DNA of 64,000 bases from Melioribacteraceae bacterium 4301-Me (GCA_041538185.1 JBGORM010000011.1:23269-87268); one strand, 5' to 3'. Positions 19,865-29,567 are shown, counted from the first letter of the stretch. The notes: generated by a model from the letters alone, not told the origin. Program-made: numbers and translations.

Positions 19865-19922
19865 ACCGCTAAGGACGCAAAGTGACGCTAAGTTTAATTT
19901 ATATCTTTGTGCTCTTAGCGGT
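19865..19922. terminator. Inverted repeat between convergent genes
   Basis: Arms ACCGCTAAGGACGCAAAG (19865-19882) and CTTTGTGCTCTTAGCGGT (19905-19922) pair over 18 positions with about three mismatches. It lies between the secreted-protein gene and the convergent GT9 gene, where a bidirectional terminator is expected. No clean T-run follows, so it may instead be an interspersed repeat used as one. Confidence 0.5.
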
Positions 19923-19977
19923 AGCACTTTTAACATACAAGATTTTATTTTTGATCAGACTTGGAATCGATCGTGGT

Positions 19978-21039
19978 TTAGGAAAACTTTCGAATTGTTT
20001 CCAATACTCTCTCAGGCTTTAAATACTGCATGCAACTATTTTCGCACGTTGGCGAATAATAACAATCACATTCAAAGTCCGGTTCTAAAATTTTTCCTCT
20101 GCCGTATAAATAAAACTCATTTTTGTTAAAGATATTATTGAAAAGAATTAATTTCTTTTTTAATCCTATTGCAATATGCATTGCCATTGTAACTGCTGTA
20201 ACTACTATGTCACAATTATTGACCAGATTCATAAAGGTTTGTAAGTTAAAATAGCCGAAATATTTGGCACCACTTTCTTTTTGAATAAATTTATTTTTTT
20301 CGTTTTCCTGCTCGCCACCCAAAAGAATAACTTCATAATTTTCTTTCAGTAAATTTTTTGCAAGCTCAATCCAGTATTCTGTTGGCCATAATCTTGAAGT
20401 CCATCTTCCGCCACAACCTGTATTTAACCCAATAACTTTTTTGTTTTTGTTTATGTCAAAATTTGTTTGTACTTCGGGAAGTTCTAAGACATATTCCTCA
20501 CCACTGAATTCATAATCACAAATCTCAAAAATCTCCTGCATGTAATTTTTTGTGTTTTCCTTACTTACATCGTCAAATAATCCCGTAAGCCATTTGTGAT
20601 GTTCAGCTTTGTTCGATATTGGTTTGGCATGTCCAAACTCATCGATTGTAAATCCGGATTTTCTTTTTGCATTTATAGAATTAGCCAGAGAAACTGCCAG
20701 TGCATCTTTATCCAAATTAATTAACCAGTTGAATTCAATATTTTTCAATAACTCTAAATTTTCTATTGTTGGATGGAGAATTCTGTTTACCCACTCGCTA
20801 CTTAAAATTTCTGGAGTATAAGTCAACCAAAAGAATTGATAATTGGGAAATTCTGCTCTAAGTTTCCGAAGTAGCGGGGTAGTTCTAATCACATCTCCAA
20901 TTGCACCAAGTTTTATAATTAAAATTTTGCCATCGGAATTCTTATACTCTGGGCAGTCAACACAGTGGTATCCATATTGCTTATGTGGTTTGCATGGAAC
21001 ATCGCCACGAAAAAATTTACAATCTGTTTTTACAATCAT
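19978..21039 (-). CDS. Family 9 glycosyltransferase (heptosyltransferase-like) with Cys-rich N-terminus
   Basis: The 353-residue GT-B protein contains ILIIKLGAIGDVIRTTPLLR, the hallmark N-terminal motif of ADP-heptose:LPS heptosyltransferases, and GLNTGCGGRW at the start of the donor domain. Before this is an extra 35 residues with Cys at 7, 16, 26 and 29. The C-terminus adds a second cluster (CDCYYSPTCENSC). Both suggest metal binding. It would add heptose or a related sugar to a lipid-linked core. It is on the opposite strand from its neighbours, convergent with the preceding secreted-protein gene and divergent from the next. Confidence 0.8.
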   Translation of the reverse strand: MIVKTDCKFFRGDVPCKPHKQYGYHCVDCPEYKNSDGKILIIKLGAIGDVIRTTPLLRKLRAEFPNYQFFWLTYTPEILSSEWVNRILHPTIENLELLKNIEFNWLINLDKDALAVSLANSINAKRKSGFTIDEFGHAKPISNKAEHHKWLTGLFDDVSKENTKNYMQEIFEICDYEFSGEEYVLELPEVQTNFDINKNKKVIGLNTGCGGRWTSRLWPTEYWIELAKNLLKENYEVILLGGEQENEKNKFIQKESGAKYFGYFNLQTFMNLVNNCDIVVTAVTMAMHIAIGLKKKLILFNNIFNKNEFYLYGRGKILEPDFECDCYYSPTCENSCMQYLKPERVLETIRKFS

Positions 21040-21171
21040 GCTCTCTTATGTTTGTTTTAATAGTTAATCAAAAATAAATAAATTATTATTTTCAGGCTAT
21101 TTTTCTTATTTTTTGTGATAGAAACTTAACCTTCCTAAAGGATAAAAATAATTTTGTACGGACTTCTGTAA

Positions 21172-22359
21172 GTGAAAATACTAATTATAACGCCTCGTAT
21201 CCCTTATCCACCATATCGTGGTGATAAACTCAAAATCTTCAACATTTGTAAAAACCTCGCTCAAAAAAATTATATAAAGGTTCTAAGCTTTCATGAAAAT
21301 AAAAAGAGTATGGAATATATTGCTCACTTAAGGAAGCTTGGTATAAGTATTGACACTGTTAAACTTTCCTTTTTTAATTCTCTACTGAATCTTATAAAGG
21401 TAGCTTTTTCAAATATTCCCTTTCAAGTTGCATATTTCTCGTCTAATAGAATGAAAAGTAAAATAAAAACTATTCTTGAAAATGAAGAATTTGATGTTAT
21501 CTATTTTCATCTTATTCGTACTGCTCAGTTTTTTGAGGCTACTAATGGTTCTGACGCTCTTAAAGTTATAGATTTTACTGATGCTGTCTCGCTTTATTTA
21601 TCACGATTTGTAAAGATTATAAAAAACCCTTTAAAGAAATTTGCAGTTAAGATTGAACTTAAGCGAGTTAAAGAATATGAAAAAATCTCTGGTAAGTTTG
21701 ACACACTTTTTGTCTGTTCGCAAAAGGACAAAGAATATCTTGAGCATAAGAAAATTCATCATAATATTCAAATACTAAAAAACGGATTTGATGCAAGTTA
21801 TTTTTCACCTGGTAGTTTAGGCTATGAAAAGCATAGAATAATATTCACAGGAAATATGCCATATTTTCCTAATAAAGATGCTGTAAGCTACTTTTCAAAA
21901 AAAATCTTTCCTAAAATTCTAAAAAAATATCCCGATTCTAAGTTTTACATAGTAGGGCAAAAACCCCCTTACTCGGTTAAAAAATTAAAATCAAGTAATA
22001 TAATTGTTACTGGTTTTGTTGAAGATATTAAACAAGAATACTTAAAAAGTGAAGTTAATGTAGTACCTATAAGATTTGGTGCGGGTACATTAAATAAAGT
22101 TATAGAGTCCTTAGCTTTGGGTGTCCCGGTTATTGCCACCTCAGTGGCAGTTGTTGGATTGCCAGACGAATTACAAGAATATATTTTTATTGCAAATAGT
22201 GAAGATGAATTTGTTGAAAAGGTCTGTTTTGTTTTCAATAATCCTCCAGTGCGGGCTAAAATTATTAATGAAGCCGCAAAAAAAATTCAATCTTTGCTTG
22301 CATGGGAAAAAATTGTGGCGGAATTCGAAAGTTATATTTCATCTAAAGTAAAAAAATAA
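21172..22359 (+). CDS. Family 4 glycosyltransferase (PEP-CTERM/exosortase-locus type)
   Basis: The 395-residue protein starts at GTG. The N-terminus (ILIITPRIPYPPYRGDKLKIFN) matches the sugar transferases often found in exosortase-linked exopolysaccharide loci. The donor domain has GNMPYFPNKDAV and later GAGTLNKVIESLALGVPVIAT, where the Glu fits the GT4 donor site. No exosortase or PEP-CTERM protein is visible here, so only the glycosyltransferase role is supported. It lies 25 bp before the next GT4 gene and divergently from the GT9 gene. Confidence 0.83.
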   Translation: MKILIITPRIPYPPYRGDKLKIFNICKNLAQKNYIKVLSFHENKKSMEYIAHLRKLGISIDTVKLSFFNSLLNLIKVAFSNIPFQVAYFSSNRMKSKIKTILENEEFDVIYFHLIRTAQFFEATNGSDALKVIDFTDAVSLYLSRFVKIIKNPLKKFAVKIELKRVKEYEKISGKFDTLFVCSQKDKEYLEHKKIHHNIQILKNGFDASYFSPGSLGYEKHRIIFTGNMPYFPNKDAVSYFSKKIFPKILKKYPDSKFYIVGQKPPYSVKKLKSSNIIVTGFVEDIKQEYLKSEVNVVPIRFGAGTLNKVIESLALGVPVIATSVAVVGLPDELQEYIFIANSEDEFVEKVCFVFNNPPVRAKIINEAAKKIQSLLAWEKIVAEFESYISSKVKK

Positions 22360-22384
22360 GTTAATTTATTTTTGACAAATTGTT

Positions 22385-23503
22385 ATGGAAATGAAAATTG
22401 CTTTAGTTCACGACTGGCTTACTGGAATGCGAGGCGGCGAAAAGGTCTTAGAAGTTTTATGTGAATTATACCCGCAAGCAACACTTATAACTTTACTTCA
22501 CAATAAAGGCTCTCTTTCTTCTACTATAGAAAAAATGAGTATCAAAACTTCGTTTATAGATAGATTGCCTTTCAAAGAAAAAAAATATAGAAATTACCTT
22601 CCATTGTTTCCTTTGGCTATTGAATCAATTGATTTTTCAGAATTTGATCTTATTATATCTTCTAGTCATGCTGTTGCTAAAGCTGCTAAACCTAATAAAA
22701 ATGCCTTACACATTTGCTATTGCCATACACCAATGCGGTATATCTGGGATATGTATGATGATTATTTCGGAAAAGGCAAGGCTAATTTTTTTGTTAGAAA
22801 AGCAATGAAATTAATTTTACCAAAACTTCGCCAATGGGACGTTCGTACAAGTAATCATGTCCATTATTTTATTGCTAATTCTAAAAACGTGGCAGAAAGA
22901 ATAAAAAAATATTATCAAAGGCAAGCTGATGTTATTTATCCCCCGGTTGATACATCGCTTTTTTCTTTGTCAAATAAATGTGAAGATTATTTTTTGATAG
23001 TAAGTGCGTTGGTGCCCTATAAAAGAATTGATATTGCTATTGAAGCTTTTAATAAAATTGGGGAAAAATTAGTTGTTGTTGGTACAGGTCCAGAAGCTGA
23101 CAAATTGAAAGCTATTGCAAAGAAAAATATAGAATTTTTAGGCTGGTGTAATAATGAACAGTTAGCAAAAATTTATAGTGGTTGTAAAGCTTTAATTTTC
23201 CCGGGTTTAGAAGATTTTGGAATTGTTCCACTTGAAGCAATGGCTACAGGCAAACCAGTTATTGCATTTGCTAAAGGTGGGGCACTGGAAACAATAATAG
23301 GAGAAGGCGAGAACTCTACAGGTATCTTTTTTTATGAGCAAACTTCAGATGCATTAATTAATGCTGTAAAGATTTTTGACAAAAAATATTTTGACCCACA
23401 AAGAATTCGTCAACATGCTTTACAATTCGACCGCTCTTTATTTAAGGAAAAATTAAAAAATTATATAGAAGAGAAAATCGCAATTCATTTAAAAGCAAAA
23501 TAG
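22385..23503 (+). CDS. Family 4 glycosyltransferase (WbaZ/mannosyltransferase-like)
   Basis: The 372-residue GT-B protein begins KIALVHDWLTGMRGGEKVLE, the signature of a GT4 subgroup that includes mannosyltransferases of O-antigen and exopolysaccharide pathways. CYCHTPMRYIWDMYDDYF and FPGLEDFGIVPLEAMATGKPV (E-x7-E region) are also typical. It acts in the cytoplasm on lipid-linked intermediates. Mannose as donor is plausible by similarity but not proven. Confidence 0.87.
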   Translation: MEMKIALVHDWLTGMRGGEKVLEVLCELYPQATLITLLHNKGSLSSTIEKMSIKTSFIDRLPFKEKKYRNYLPLFPLAIESIDFSEFDLIISSSHAVAKAAKPNKNALHICYCHTPMRYIWDMYDDYFGKGKANFFVRKAMKLILPKLRQWDVRTSNHVHYFIANSKNVAERIKKYYQRQADVIYPPVDTSLFSLSNKCEDYFLIVSALVPYKRIDIAIEAFNKIGEKLVVVGTGPEADKLKAIAKKNIEFLGWCNNEQLAKIYSGCKALIFPGLEDFGIVPLEAMATGKPVIAFAKGGALETIIGEGENSTGIFFYEQTSDALINAVKIFDKKYFDPQRIRQHALQFDRSLFKEKLKNYIEEKIAIHLKAK

Positions 23504-24191
23504 AATAAAAAGAATATAACGGGCTTTCTAAAAAGTATAGCCAAAGGCTTCGACCAAAGGCTGATAAACCCTTGGCTCGAATGAACCGCTGGTTCTAATT
23601 ATCTTTCGGCTAAAAAATTTTTTGAAAAGTAGGTTACAAACGCGATGTGGATTGCGTGGATTTATACAGTCTAAAGTTGTGTATACCACTGTGTACTAAT
23701 GATTTTCCAGGAATCTAGTCTAAAATTACTTTTTAAACAACATCGATTTATTTGTAGGATGGGAATACCTGTTAAACTTACTAAGCTGATAATCTTGATA
23801 ACCAAATGTGACTTATTTGTAAAATTAGTTTAGAACCTTATTCATTACCCTTTAACCTTAGTAACATCCTATAGACCATAGGACAATTTACCTTATTACC
23901 TTATTTTCTTTGAATATGTTGTTTCATCTTGTGTTTTGTATTGCTTCGTTTCATTACATTACATGCATAATAACTGAAATAAAGGCCACTGTATGCCCTT
24001 TTTTTTATTAGGGCTTTATGTAATGTTGTCCGTTTGTTAATTGTTTAAGAGGTTTGTCAACAAACCCATTCGCCGATAACGTTGATTTAACTATCGTCAG
24101 ACTTCCACGTAGTTTGTCGAGTCGTTTGACTTCAACAGAGACGGGTGACATTTAAAGTCCGTTTCATCAGCGTTCCATCTATAAATTAGTC
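23504..24191. other. 688-bp intergenic region between convergent genes
   Basis: The region holds one short repeat remnant (23841-23905, listed separately), a GGGCTTTCTAAAAAGTATAGCC string at 23521 that resembles one end of the small inverted-repeat element at 25861, and a GCCC-T8-rich-GGGC mini-hairpin near 23995. No gene or RNA is recognised. Confidence 0.5.
23841..23905. repeat. Solo end of the AACCTTAGTAAC repeat family
   Basis: The segment contains AACCTTAGTAAC, then the small palindrome CCTATAGACCATAGG, then TTACCTTATTACCTTATT. The first and last parts match the right ends of the repeats at 5.1-5.7 kb and 48.7-50.7 kb, while the spacer differs. Confidence 0.65.
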
Positions 24192-25742
24192 TTACTTTTT
24201 ATCCTTATAAGTTAAAAAATAAGCTGATATTTTTATAATCATATCTCTCAAAATAAGAAACACAACTGTGCAATAAATCAAGAGCAAAGTTAGTCCGACT
24301 AATAAAATTTTCATAGCTGTTTGTTCATTAATATTATCAAGTGCAAATAAGTATTGAGACAAATTCTTGCAAAGAATTATAATAATTGTAGTAATCAATG
24401 CAATAAGTAATAATTTAAGAGTAATAACTCGATCAAACACCACCCTTTTAAAACGAATTAAATAATAAATTAAGAAACCGCTATTAAGCCAGCCTACAGT
24501 AACCCATGTTATTGCCAATGCTTCTATGCCTGAAAGTACTTTGGAAAGAAAGAATAAAACGATAGCCTGAATAAAGACAAAAAGTAAATTAATTGCGATT
24601 AAATTCTTTGCGGATTTTAATGAATAAAAAATATTTGCCAGAACTGGACTCAACAAAAAAGGAATTAATGCAATTGCCATTATTTGCAAAGCGTGAGACG
24701 TTTCTACGCTATCATGCAGTGTAAAATGCCCTCGTTGATAAATTACTTGGATTATCGGCTGTGATAAAACAGAAAAAAGTAAAACGAAGAATATTGATGT
24801 CAAAACAGAAACAAGAATCCCTTTATTTGTAGCGTTGTAAAATTCTTTTATCTCACCCTCGTTAATTAATTTTGTTTGAATTGGTAAAAGTGATGTGCTA
24901 ATTGCAAAGCTAAATATTGTAAGAGGTAATAAAATTACTTTTAAGGCGTACTGATAATGAGAAAATGTTCCTTCAACAAAGGAGTAGGCAAAATATCTCT
25001 CGATTAAACCTGAGAGACTTGGTATTAATGAATTCCCAAATATTAAAAGAATGACTGTACTCCATCCAAATATATTGAATTTATTATCCAACGAGTTTTC
25101 ATAGAAATTTTCTTTTGTTTTTTGTGTTAAATCTATTCGATGAGTTAAAAAAATCTGGTAAATAAAGAACAAAACACCGCCGATAAGTAACCCAATAGGT
25201 AAAGAAATAATACCAAAGTATTTCGTCAAGAAAATTAAAGAGATAATTGAAGATACATTTAAAAAAACTATCATTTGTCCAGGATTTGTGATTTTCCCCT
25301 TTAATTGTAACACTGCAGCAAATATGCCGGAGGGGACTAAAAAGGAAGTTAAGATAAATAGTAATCTTGATGTATTTATTGCAGTTTGTGCGGCAATAGT
25401 AGATTTAGTAAAAATTAATGGTAAAATAAAGCCAGATATTGGATATAGAATTAGGGAAACAATAAATGAGAAGATGAATATTTTAACACCGATATTGAAA
25501 AGTGATTTGTAAAAAACATTCGAATTTTTGATTTGTGTATAGTATGATAATGTGCCAGATAGAATTGAAGAATTAGCTGCAATTGCAATATCAAATAGCA
25601 GAAGAGTCGTGAGATAAGCATCAGTTATTTCTGTTGCACCGAACTTAGATGCCATTAAAATTTCGCGTAGAAAACCAAGTAAGCGACCCAACAACGCAAA
25701 CGCACTTAATCCAATTAACCCATGCAGCCATTTTTTCAGCAT
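24192..25742 (-). CDS. murJ: MurJ/MviN-family lipid flippase
   Basis: The 516-residue protein has about fourteen hydrophobic helices and begins with FALLGRLLGFLREILMASKFG, the conserved first helix of MurJ (the RLLGFLRE stretch). The inner-membrane conserved SLLPIQTKL region is also present. MurJ flips lipid II for peptidoglycan. Its place within an exopolysaccharide locus, beside glycosyltransferases, leaves open that this copy flips a polysaccharide precursor instead; a second murJ elsewhere in the genome would support that. Confidence 0.8.
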   Translation of the reverse strand: MLKKWLHGLIGLSAFALLGRLLGFLREILMASKFGATEITDAYLTTLLLFDIAIAANSSILSGTLSYYTQIKNSNVFYKSLFNIGVKIFIFSFIVSLILYPISGFILPLIFTKSTIAAQTAINTSRLLFILTSFLVPSGIFAAVLQLKGKITNPGQMIVFLNVSSIISLIFLTKYFGIISLPIGLLIGGVLFFIYQIFLTHRIDLTQKTKENFYENSLDNKFNIFGWSTVILLIFGNSLIPSLSGLIERYFAYSFVEGTFSHYQYALKVILLPLTIFSFAISTSLLPIQTKLINEGEIKEFYNATNKGILVSVLTSIFFVLLFSVLSQPIIQVIYQRGHFTLHDSVETSHALQIMAIALIPFLLSPVLANIFYSLKSAKNLIAINLLFVFIQAIVLFFLSKVLSGIEALAITWVTVGWLNSGFLIYYLIRFKRVVFDRVITLKLLLIALITTIIIILCKNLSQYLFALDNINEQTAMKILLVGLTLLLIYCTVVFLILRDMIIKISAYFLTYKDKK

Positions 25743-25793
25743 TTTTCTAATCTTTTATTTTTTTGCTTTGTTAAGAGACTTCTGAAAAATTCG

Positions 25794-25844
25794 ATGAGTC
25801 ATTCCCGTGAAACTTGTTCTCACGTAATTGGGGAACGGGAATCC
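25794..25844. repeat. 51-bp interspersed repeat (copy 1)
   Basis: The sequence ATTCCCGTGAAACTTGTTCT...GGGAACGGGAATCC recurs in inverse orientation at 38778-38828 with only a few differences. It has self-complementary ends (ATTCCCGT/ACGGGAAT), so it can form a hairpin. Confidence 0.7.
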
Positions 25845-25860
25845 ATTGTTTTCAAAGTAG

Positions 25861-25960
25861 GGGGCTGTCTAAAAAGTAATTTTTCAATTTTAAAATCCGT
25901 GAAAATCTGTGTTGTCTGTGTTCTATTTTTTTAAAAAAATCTTACTTTTTAGATAGCCCC
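25861..25960. mobile_element. 100-bp MITE-like element
   Basis: The element is bounded by 19-bp terminal inverted repeats GGGGCTGTCTAAAAAGTAA (25861-25879) and TTACTTTTTAGATAGCCCC (25942-25960), with one mismatch. The interior is a CCGTG/CTGTG-type repeat. GGGCTGTCTAAAAAG ends resemble those of DDE transposon families, so a non-autonomous derivative is likely. No clear target-site duplication is visible. Confidence 0.65.
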
Positions 25961-25977
25961 GACAACCACTGAAAATT

Positions 25978-27123
25978 CTATTTTTCAAATGTCTCGTTAT
26001 AGTAACATTTCAAATAAATTTTTTCTGTTTCATTAATCATTTTGTTTAAACTAAACTCTCTCGAAACTTTCTTAAAAGCTTGTTCGGCTAATTGTTCGCA
26101 CAGTTGTTTGTTATTCAATAAATGTATTATTGCCTTAGATAACGCTTGATAATTTTTAGGGGGAATAAGAATGCCTTCTTTTCCATTTTCAATAATTTCA
26201 GTTATTCCATTAACATTGGTAGCAACAATAGGTTTTTTAGATGCCATAGCCTCTAGGAGAACAAGCGGCAGACCTTCCCATAATGAAGGTAGCACAAAAA
26301 TATCAAATTGTTTTATTAAGCTTGGTATATCAGTTCTGCTTCCTAAGAAAGTGAAATAGTTTTCAACTTTACTTTTTTTTGCTAAAAGTTCTAAATCATT
26401 TCTAAGTTCACCATCTCCAACAATAACGAATCGAACGTTCTGATAATTTTTTATTACATCTTCTGATGCTTTAATTAAATATTCGTAACCCTTTTGGGGG
26501 TGCAGTCTTCCAACTGAACCGATAATAGTTGTATTACTTATTTTTAATTTAATTGTACTTTTTTCAATCTGATTAGATTGGGTAAATTGGTCAATATCTA
26601 CTCCATTAAAAATTACAGCTGACTTTTCTTTTCTTACTATGCCATATTTCATGCCCAACTCAAAATCATTTTTAGCAACACAAATTGTACAATGGGTAAA
26701 TTTTAGTAAGAATTTATCAATTACTGTATAAATTTTTTTTTGTAATGGTTTATCAAAGTTCAAATAATGAATTCCGTGATAGGTATGAATTACAGCACCT
26801 TTAAAATTTTTGATTGCTGCAAGTCGCCCGTAAAAACCAGCCGTACCGCCGTGTGTATGCAAAATGTCAGGAGAAATTTTTTTAATTAGTTGATATGTTT
26901 TTATTAAGGAAAAAATGTTGGGACGATTAGAAATTTTCAATGGATGAACTTTAACACCAATCTTATTTAACTCATCTACTAGATAACCACTTTTTTCACA
27001 AGCTACTTCAACATCAAATTTTGACTTATCTAATCTTTGCGTAAGCCAAAGAAGATGCTGCTGACCACCGCCAATTTTAGCTTCATCAATCATCATAAGT
27101 ATTTTTATCTTTGACTGGCTCAA
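25978..27123 (-). CDS. Family 4 glycosyltransferase
   Basis: The 381-residue GT-B enzyme has the glycine-rich GGGQQHLLWL acceptor loop near the N-terminus, SVGRLHPQKGYEYLI at the start of the donor domain and PSLWEGLPLVLLEAMASKKP as the E-x7-E donor motif. It overlaps the upstream GT2 gene by 4 bp, so the two are translationally coupled. It would extend a lipid-linked glycan in the cytoplasm; specificity is unknown. Confidence 0.88.
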   Translation of the reverse strand: MSQSKIKILMMIDEAKIGGGQQHLLWLTQRLDKSKFDVEVACEKSGYLVDELNKIGVKVHPLKISNRPNIFSLIKTYQLIKKISPDILHTHGGTAGFYGRLAAIKNFKGAVIHTYHGIHYLNFDKPLQKKIYTVIDKFLLKFTHCTICVAKNDFELGMKYGIVRKEKSAVIFNGVDIDQFTQSNQIEKSTIKLKISNTTIIGSVGRLHPQKGYEYLIKASEDVIKNYQNVRFVIVGDGELRNDLELLAKKSKVENYFTFLGSRTDIPSLIKQFDIFVLPSLWEGLPLVLLEAMASKKPIVATNVNGITEIIENGKEGILIPPKNYQALSKAIIHLLNNKQLCEQLAEQAFKKVSREFSLNKMINETEKIYLKCYYNETFEK

Positions 27124-27932
27124 TTTAATTTCCCAGTTAATTTTAAATAAATTCTTAGTAATGCATGTTCAAATTTAGGTCTATGCTTTTGATAATAAAG
27201 TATTTGACTTTCGCGGTATTTCTGAAAAAGAAACCTTTGATTTGAGCTTGTCAAACTTTTCCCTCTTAAGTGAATTAAAGATACCTTAGGGAAATAAATT
27301 ATTTTTTTGCCTTTTGCAATTGCCCTTGCACATAAATCTTTGTCTTCATAATACATAAAAAACGACTCATCAAAACCGTTTAATTCAAGGAATAGTTCTT
27401 TTTTTATGAATAATGCCGCGCCTGTAACCCATTGTTTTTCTTTTTTTAATAAATGCTTTTTACTAATATAATTAAGTGCAACTTTATTTTTTTTGTCTAC
27501 TAATTTGTAAAGTATTTTATCTAAAAATTCTCTGTACAAAGAAGGAAGTTTTCCACAAGACAGTTGCAATGAATTATCTTCATTGAGCAGCTTTGGTCCT
27601 ATTATTCCTATATGTTGATTAAGCGAAAATTCTTTTTCAATTTCTTTTAGAATTTCGGATTTAATTATCACATCGTTGTTTAAAAAAAGTAAAATATTAC
27701 CCAAAGCTCTTTGTGCGGCCAAATTATTTGCTGCACCAAATCCTAAATTTTTTTGAGAAGTTATTAATTTAATGTTTGGGAAATCTTTAATAAGTTCAAA
27801 AGGACTTTGTTCGGTTGAGTTATTATCGACAAGAATAATTTCAAAATTGTCCGTGTGAAACCTTAAAAAAGATTCAATTGCAGTTCTTGTTAGATTAATA
27901 TTGTTATGCTGAATAATGATGACTGAAACCAT
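27120..27932 (-). CDS. Family 2 glycosyltransferase
   Basis: The 270-residue GT-A protein opens VSVIIIQHNNINLTRTAIES, has LVDNNSTE at the donor site, LNNDV as the DxD equivalent, and FMYYEDKDLCARA as the acceptor-side ED motif. It has no membrane helices. Its last codons overlap the start of the following GT4 gene by 4 bp. Both are transcribed toward the MurJ-like gene and may form one operon with it, although a 235-bp repeat-filled gap lies between. Confidence 0.87.
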   Translation of the reverse strand: MVSVIIIQHNNINLTRTAIESFLRFHTDNFEIILVDNNSTEQSPFELIKDFPNIKLITSQKNLGFGAANNLAAQRALGNILLFLNNDVIIKSEILKEIEKEFSLNQHIGIIGPKLLNEDNSLQLSCGKLPSLYREFLDKILYKLVDKKNKVALNYISKKHLLKKEKQWVTGAALFIKKELFLELNGFDESFFMYYEDKDLCARAIAKGKKIIYFPKVSLIHLRGKSLTSSNQRFLFQKYRESQILYYQKHRPKFEHALLRIYLKLTGKLN

Positions 27933-28110
27933 AATTCATAATTAGACACGAATTACACGAATTAACTCTAATTTTATTAAAAGTTTATGTTAATTAATGA
28001 AACTCATGCCTTGTGTACTAAGAAAAGTAATATCGTTAATTAAATTAAATTCTGTTGCAATAATAAATAAAAAATGTAATTAAATTACACATAATAATTT
28101 CTAAACTATT

Positions 28111-29514
28111 ATGATTGTTAACCAGAAGTCTTTTTACGCTTTTAAGCTTTTTCTTGATTTAATATTGCTTAATGCAGCATTTCTTTTTGCAGCCTGGCTT
28201 GCTCAACCTGCATACATTCTTTATCAAAAACCTTATATGTTTATTCTAATGATAGGATTAAATGTTTTATGGTATGTAAGTACAAAAGTAACGGACTTTT
28301 ACAATAATCTTAATCCTCGTTCATTTTTCTTTAGGTCGAGTATTATTTTTAAGAATGCTTTAATTCAAATTATGGCGGCTATTTTTTTCATATTTGCTGC
28401 AAAAGAAAATTTATACACACGTAATTTTATAGCATTCTATTTCTTGATGCTTGTTGTTTTTATTTTTTTAAGAGTTTTACTTTTTGATATAATACAACTT
28501 AGTTTTTATAGGACGGGTAAATACGTCAAGAACATTATAGTGATTGGGGCTAATAGTATTGGAGAAGAGTTTGTTCAATTGCTTGAATTAAATCCACATC
28601 TTGGATATAAATTTATTGGCTTTGTTGATGAACAACTTCACGAGTCGAATAAAAGAATAATTTGTTCATTTGATAAACTAAATTTGTTTTTAGAAAAAGA
28701 AAATGTTGATGAAGCAGTAATTACAGTCACTGATATTGAATCTTCTAAATTGAACGAGATAATTAATGTATGCAATAAAAATGCTTTAAGAGTACACATA
28801 ATTCCAGACTATTTTCAGTTTCTTTCAAAAAGATTTGCATTAAATAATATAGGTGGCTTTCCAATAATAACTATACGCGATGAACCATTAGCAGAGTTTC
28901 AGTGGCGACTTATTAAGAGAGTGTTTGACATTTGTTTTACTTTAGTCATTTCTGTAGTAATATTAAGTTGGTTAGTTCCATTAGTAGCAATAATAATTAA
29001 ATTGACTTCAAGAGGACCAGTATTTTTCATTCAAGAGCGAATTGGGCTGAAGAACGAGAAATTTAGGTGTATTAAATTTCGTTCGATGTATGTTGACAAC
29101 AAATTTCGAAATGATGCTTTCACTCCCACCACAAAAGATGATCCTCGTGTTACAAAATTTGGTAGATTTTTAAGAAGAACGAATCTTGATGAAATACCTC
29201 AATTTTGGAATGTAATAAAAGGTGAAATGTCGATTGTTGGTCCGCGTCCTCACAGTGTTGCATTTAATCGGGAATATCTTAAATATTTTGAAGCGATTAA
29301 ATTGCGACATTTGGTAAAGCCTGGATTAACTGGCTGGGCGCAGATTCACGGATTAAGAGGCGATGTTGAAGATGAAAGCGAAAACAGGAGAAGAACAATA
29401 GAGAGAATTAAACATGATATTTGGTATATTGAAAATTGGAGCTTATGGTTAGACGTTCAAATAATTTTAATAACTATATGGCAGATGATAACAGCCAACA
29501 CGAAAGGGCATTAA
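28111..29514 (+). CDS. Undecaprenyl-phosphate hexose-1-phosphate transferase (polyisoprenyl-phosphate sugar transferase)
   Basis: The 467-residue protein has four N-terminal helices, a CoA_binding_3/Rossmann-like domain (IIVIGANSIGEEFV, about residue 145), a fifth hydrophobic hairpin, and a complete catalytic domain: IKFRSMY, DDPRVTKFGRFLRRTNLDEIPQ and EMSIVGPRP. This is the WcaJ/WbaP-type full-length architecture. It starts repeat-unit synthesis by moving hexose-1-phosphate onto undecaprenyl phosphate. It is one of two intact initiators in the window. Confidence 0.92.
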   Translation: MIVNQKSFYAFKLFLDLILLNAAFLFAAWLAQPAYILYQKPYMFILMIGLNVLWYVSTKVTDFYNNLNPRSFFFRSSIIFKNALIQIMAAIFFIFAAKENLYTRNFIAFYFLMLVVFIFLRVLLFDIIQLSFYRTGKYVKNIIVIGANSIGEEFVQLLELNPHLGYKFIGFVDEQLHESNKRIICSFDKLNLFLEKENVDEAVITVTDIESSKLNEIINVCNKNALRVHIIPDYFQFLSKRFALNNIGGFPIITIRDEPLAEFQWRLIKRVFDICFTLVISVVILSWLVPLVAIIIKLTSRGPVFFIQERIGLKNEKFRCIKFRSMYVDNKFRNDAFTPTTKDDPRVTKFGRFLRRTNLDEIPQFWNVIKGEMSIVGPRPHSVAFNREYLKYFEAIKLRHLVKPGLTGWAQIHGLRGDVEDESENRRRTIERIKHDIWYIENWSLWLDVQIILITIWQMITANTKGH

Positions 29515-29548
29515 ACGCAAAAGCAAGTTGGACTTTAAATTTAAAAAG

Positions 29549-29567
29549 CCCTTCCCTTAGGGAAGGG
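29549..29567. terminator. Hairpin terminator between convergent genes
   Basis: A perfect 9-bp stem CCCTTCCCT/AGGGAAGGG with a 1-bp centre spans the stop codon of the leftward gene at 29557. Read leftward it is followed by GCTTTTTAAATTT, a plausible U-run. It can serve the leftward gene and, less well, the rightward sugar transferase. Confidence 0.7.
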
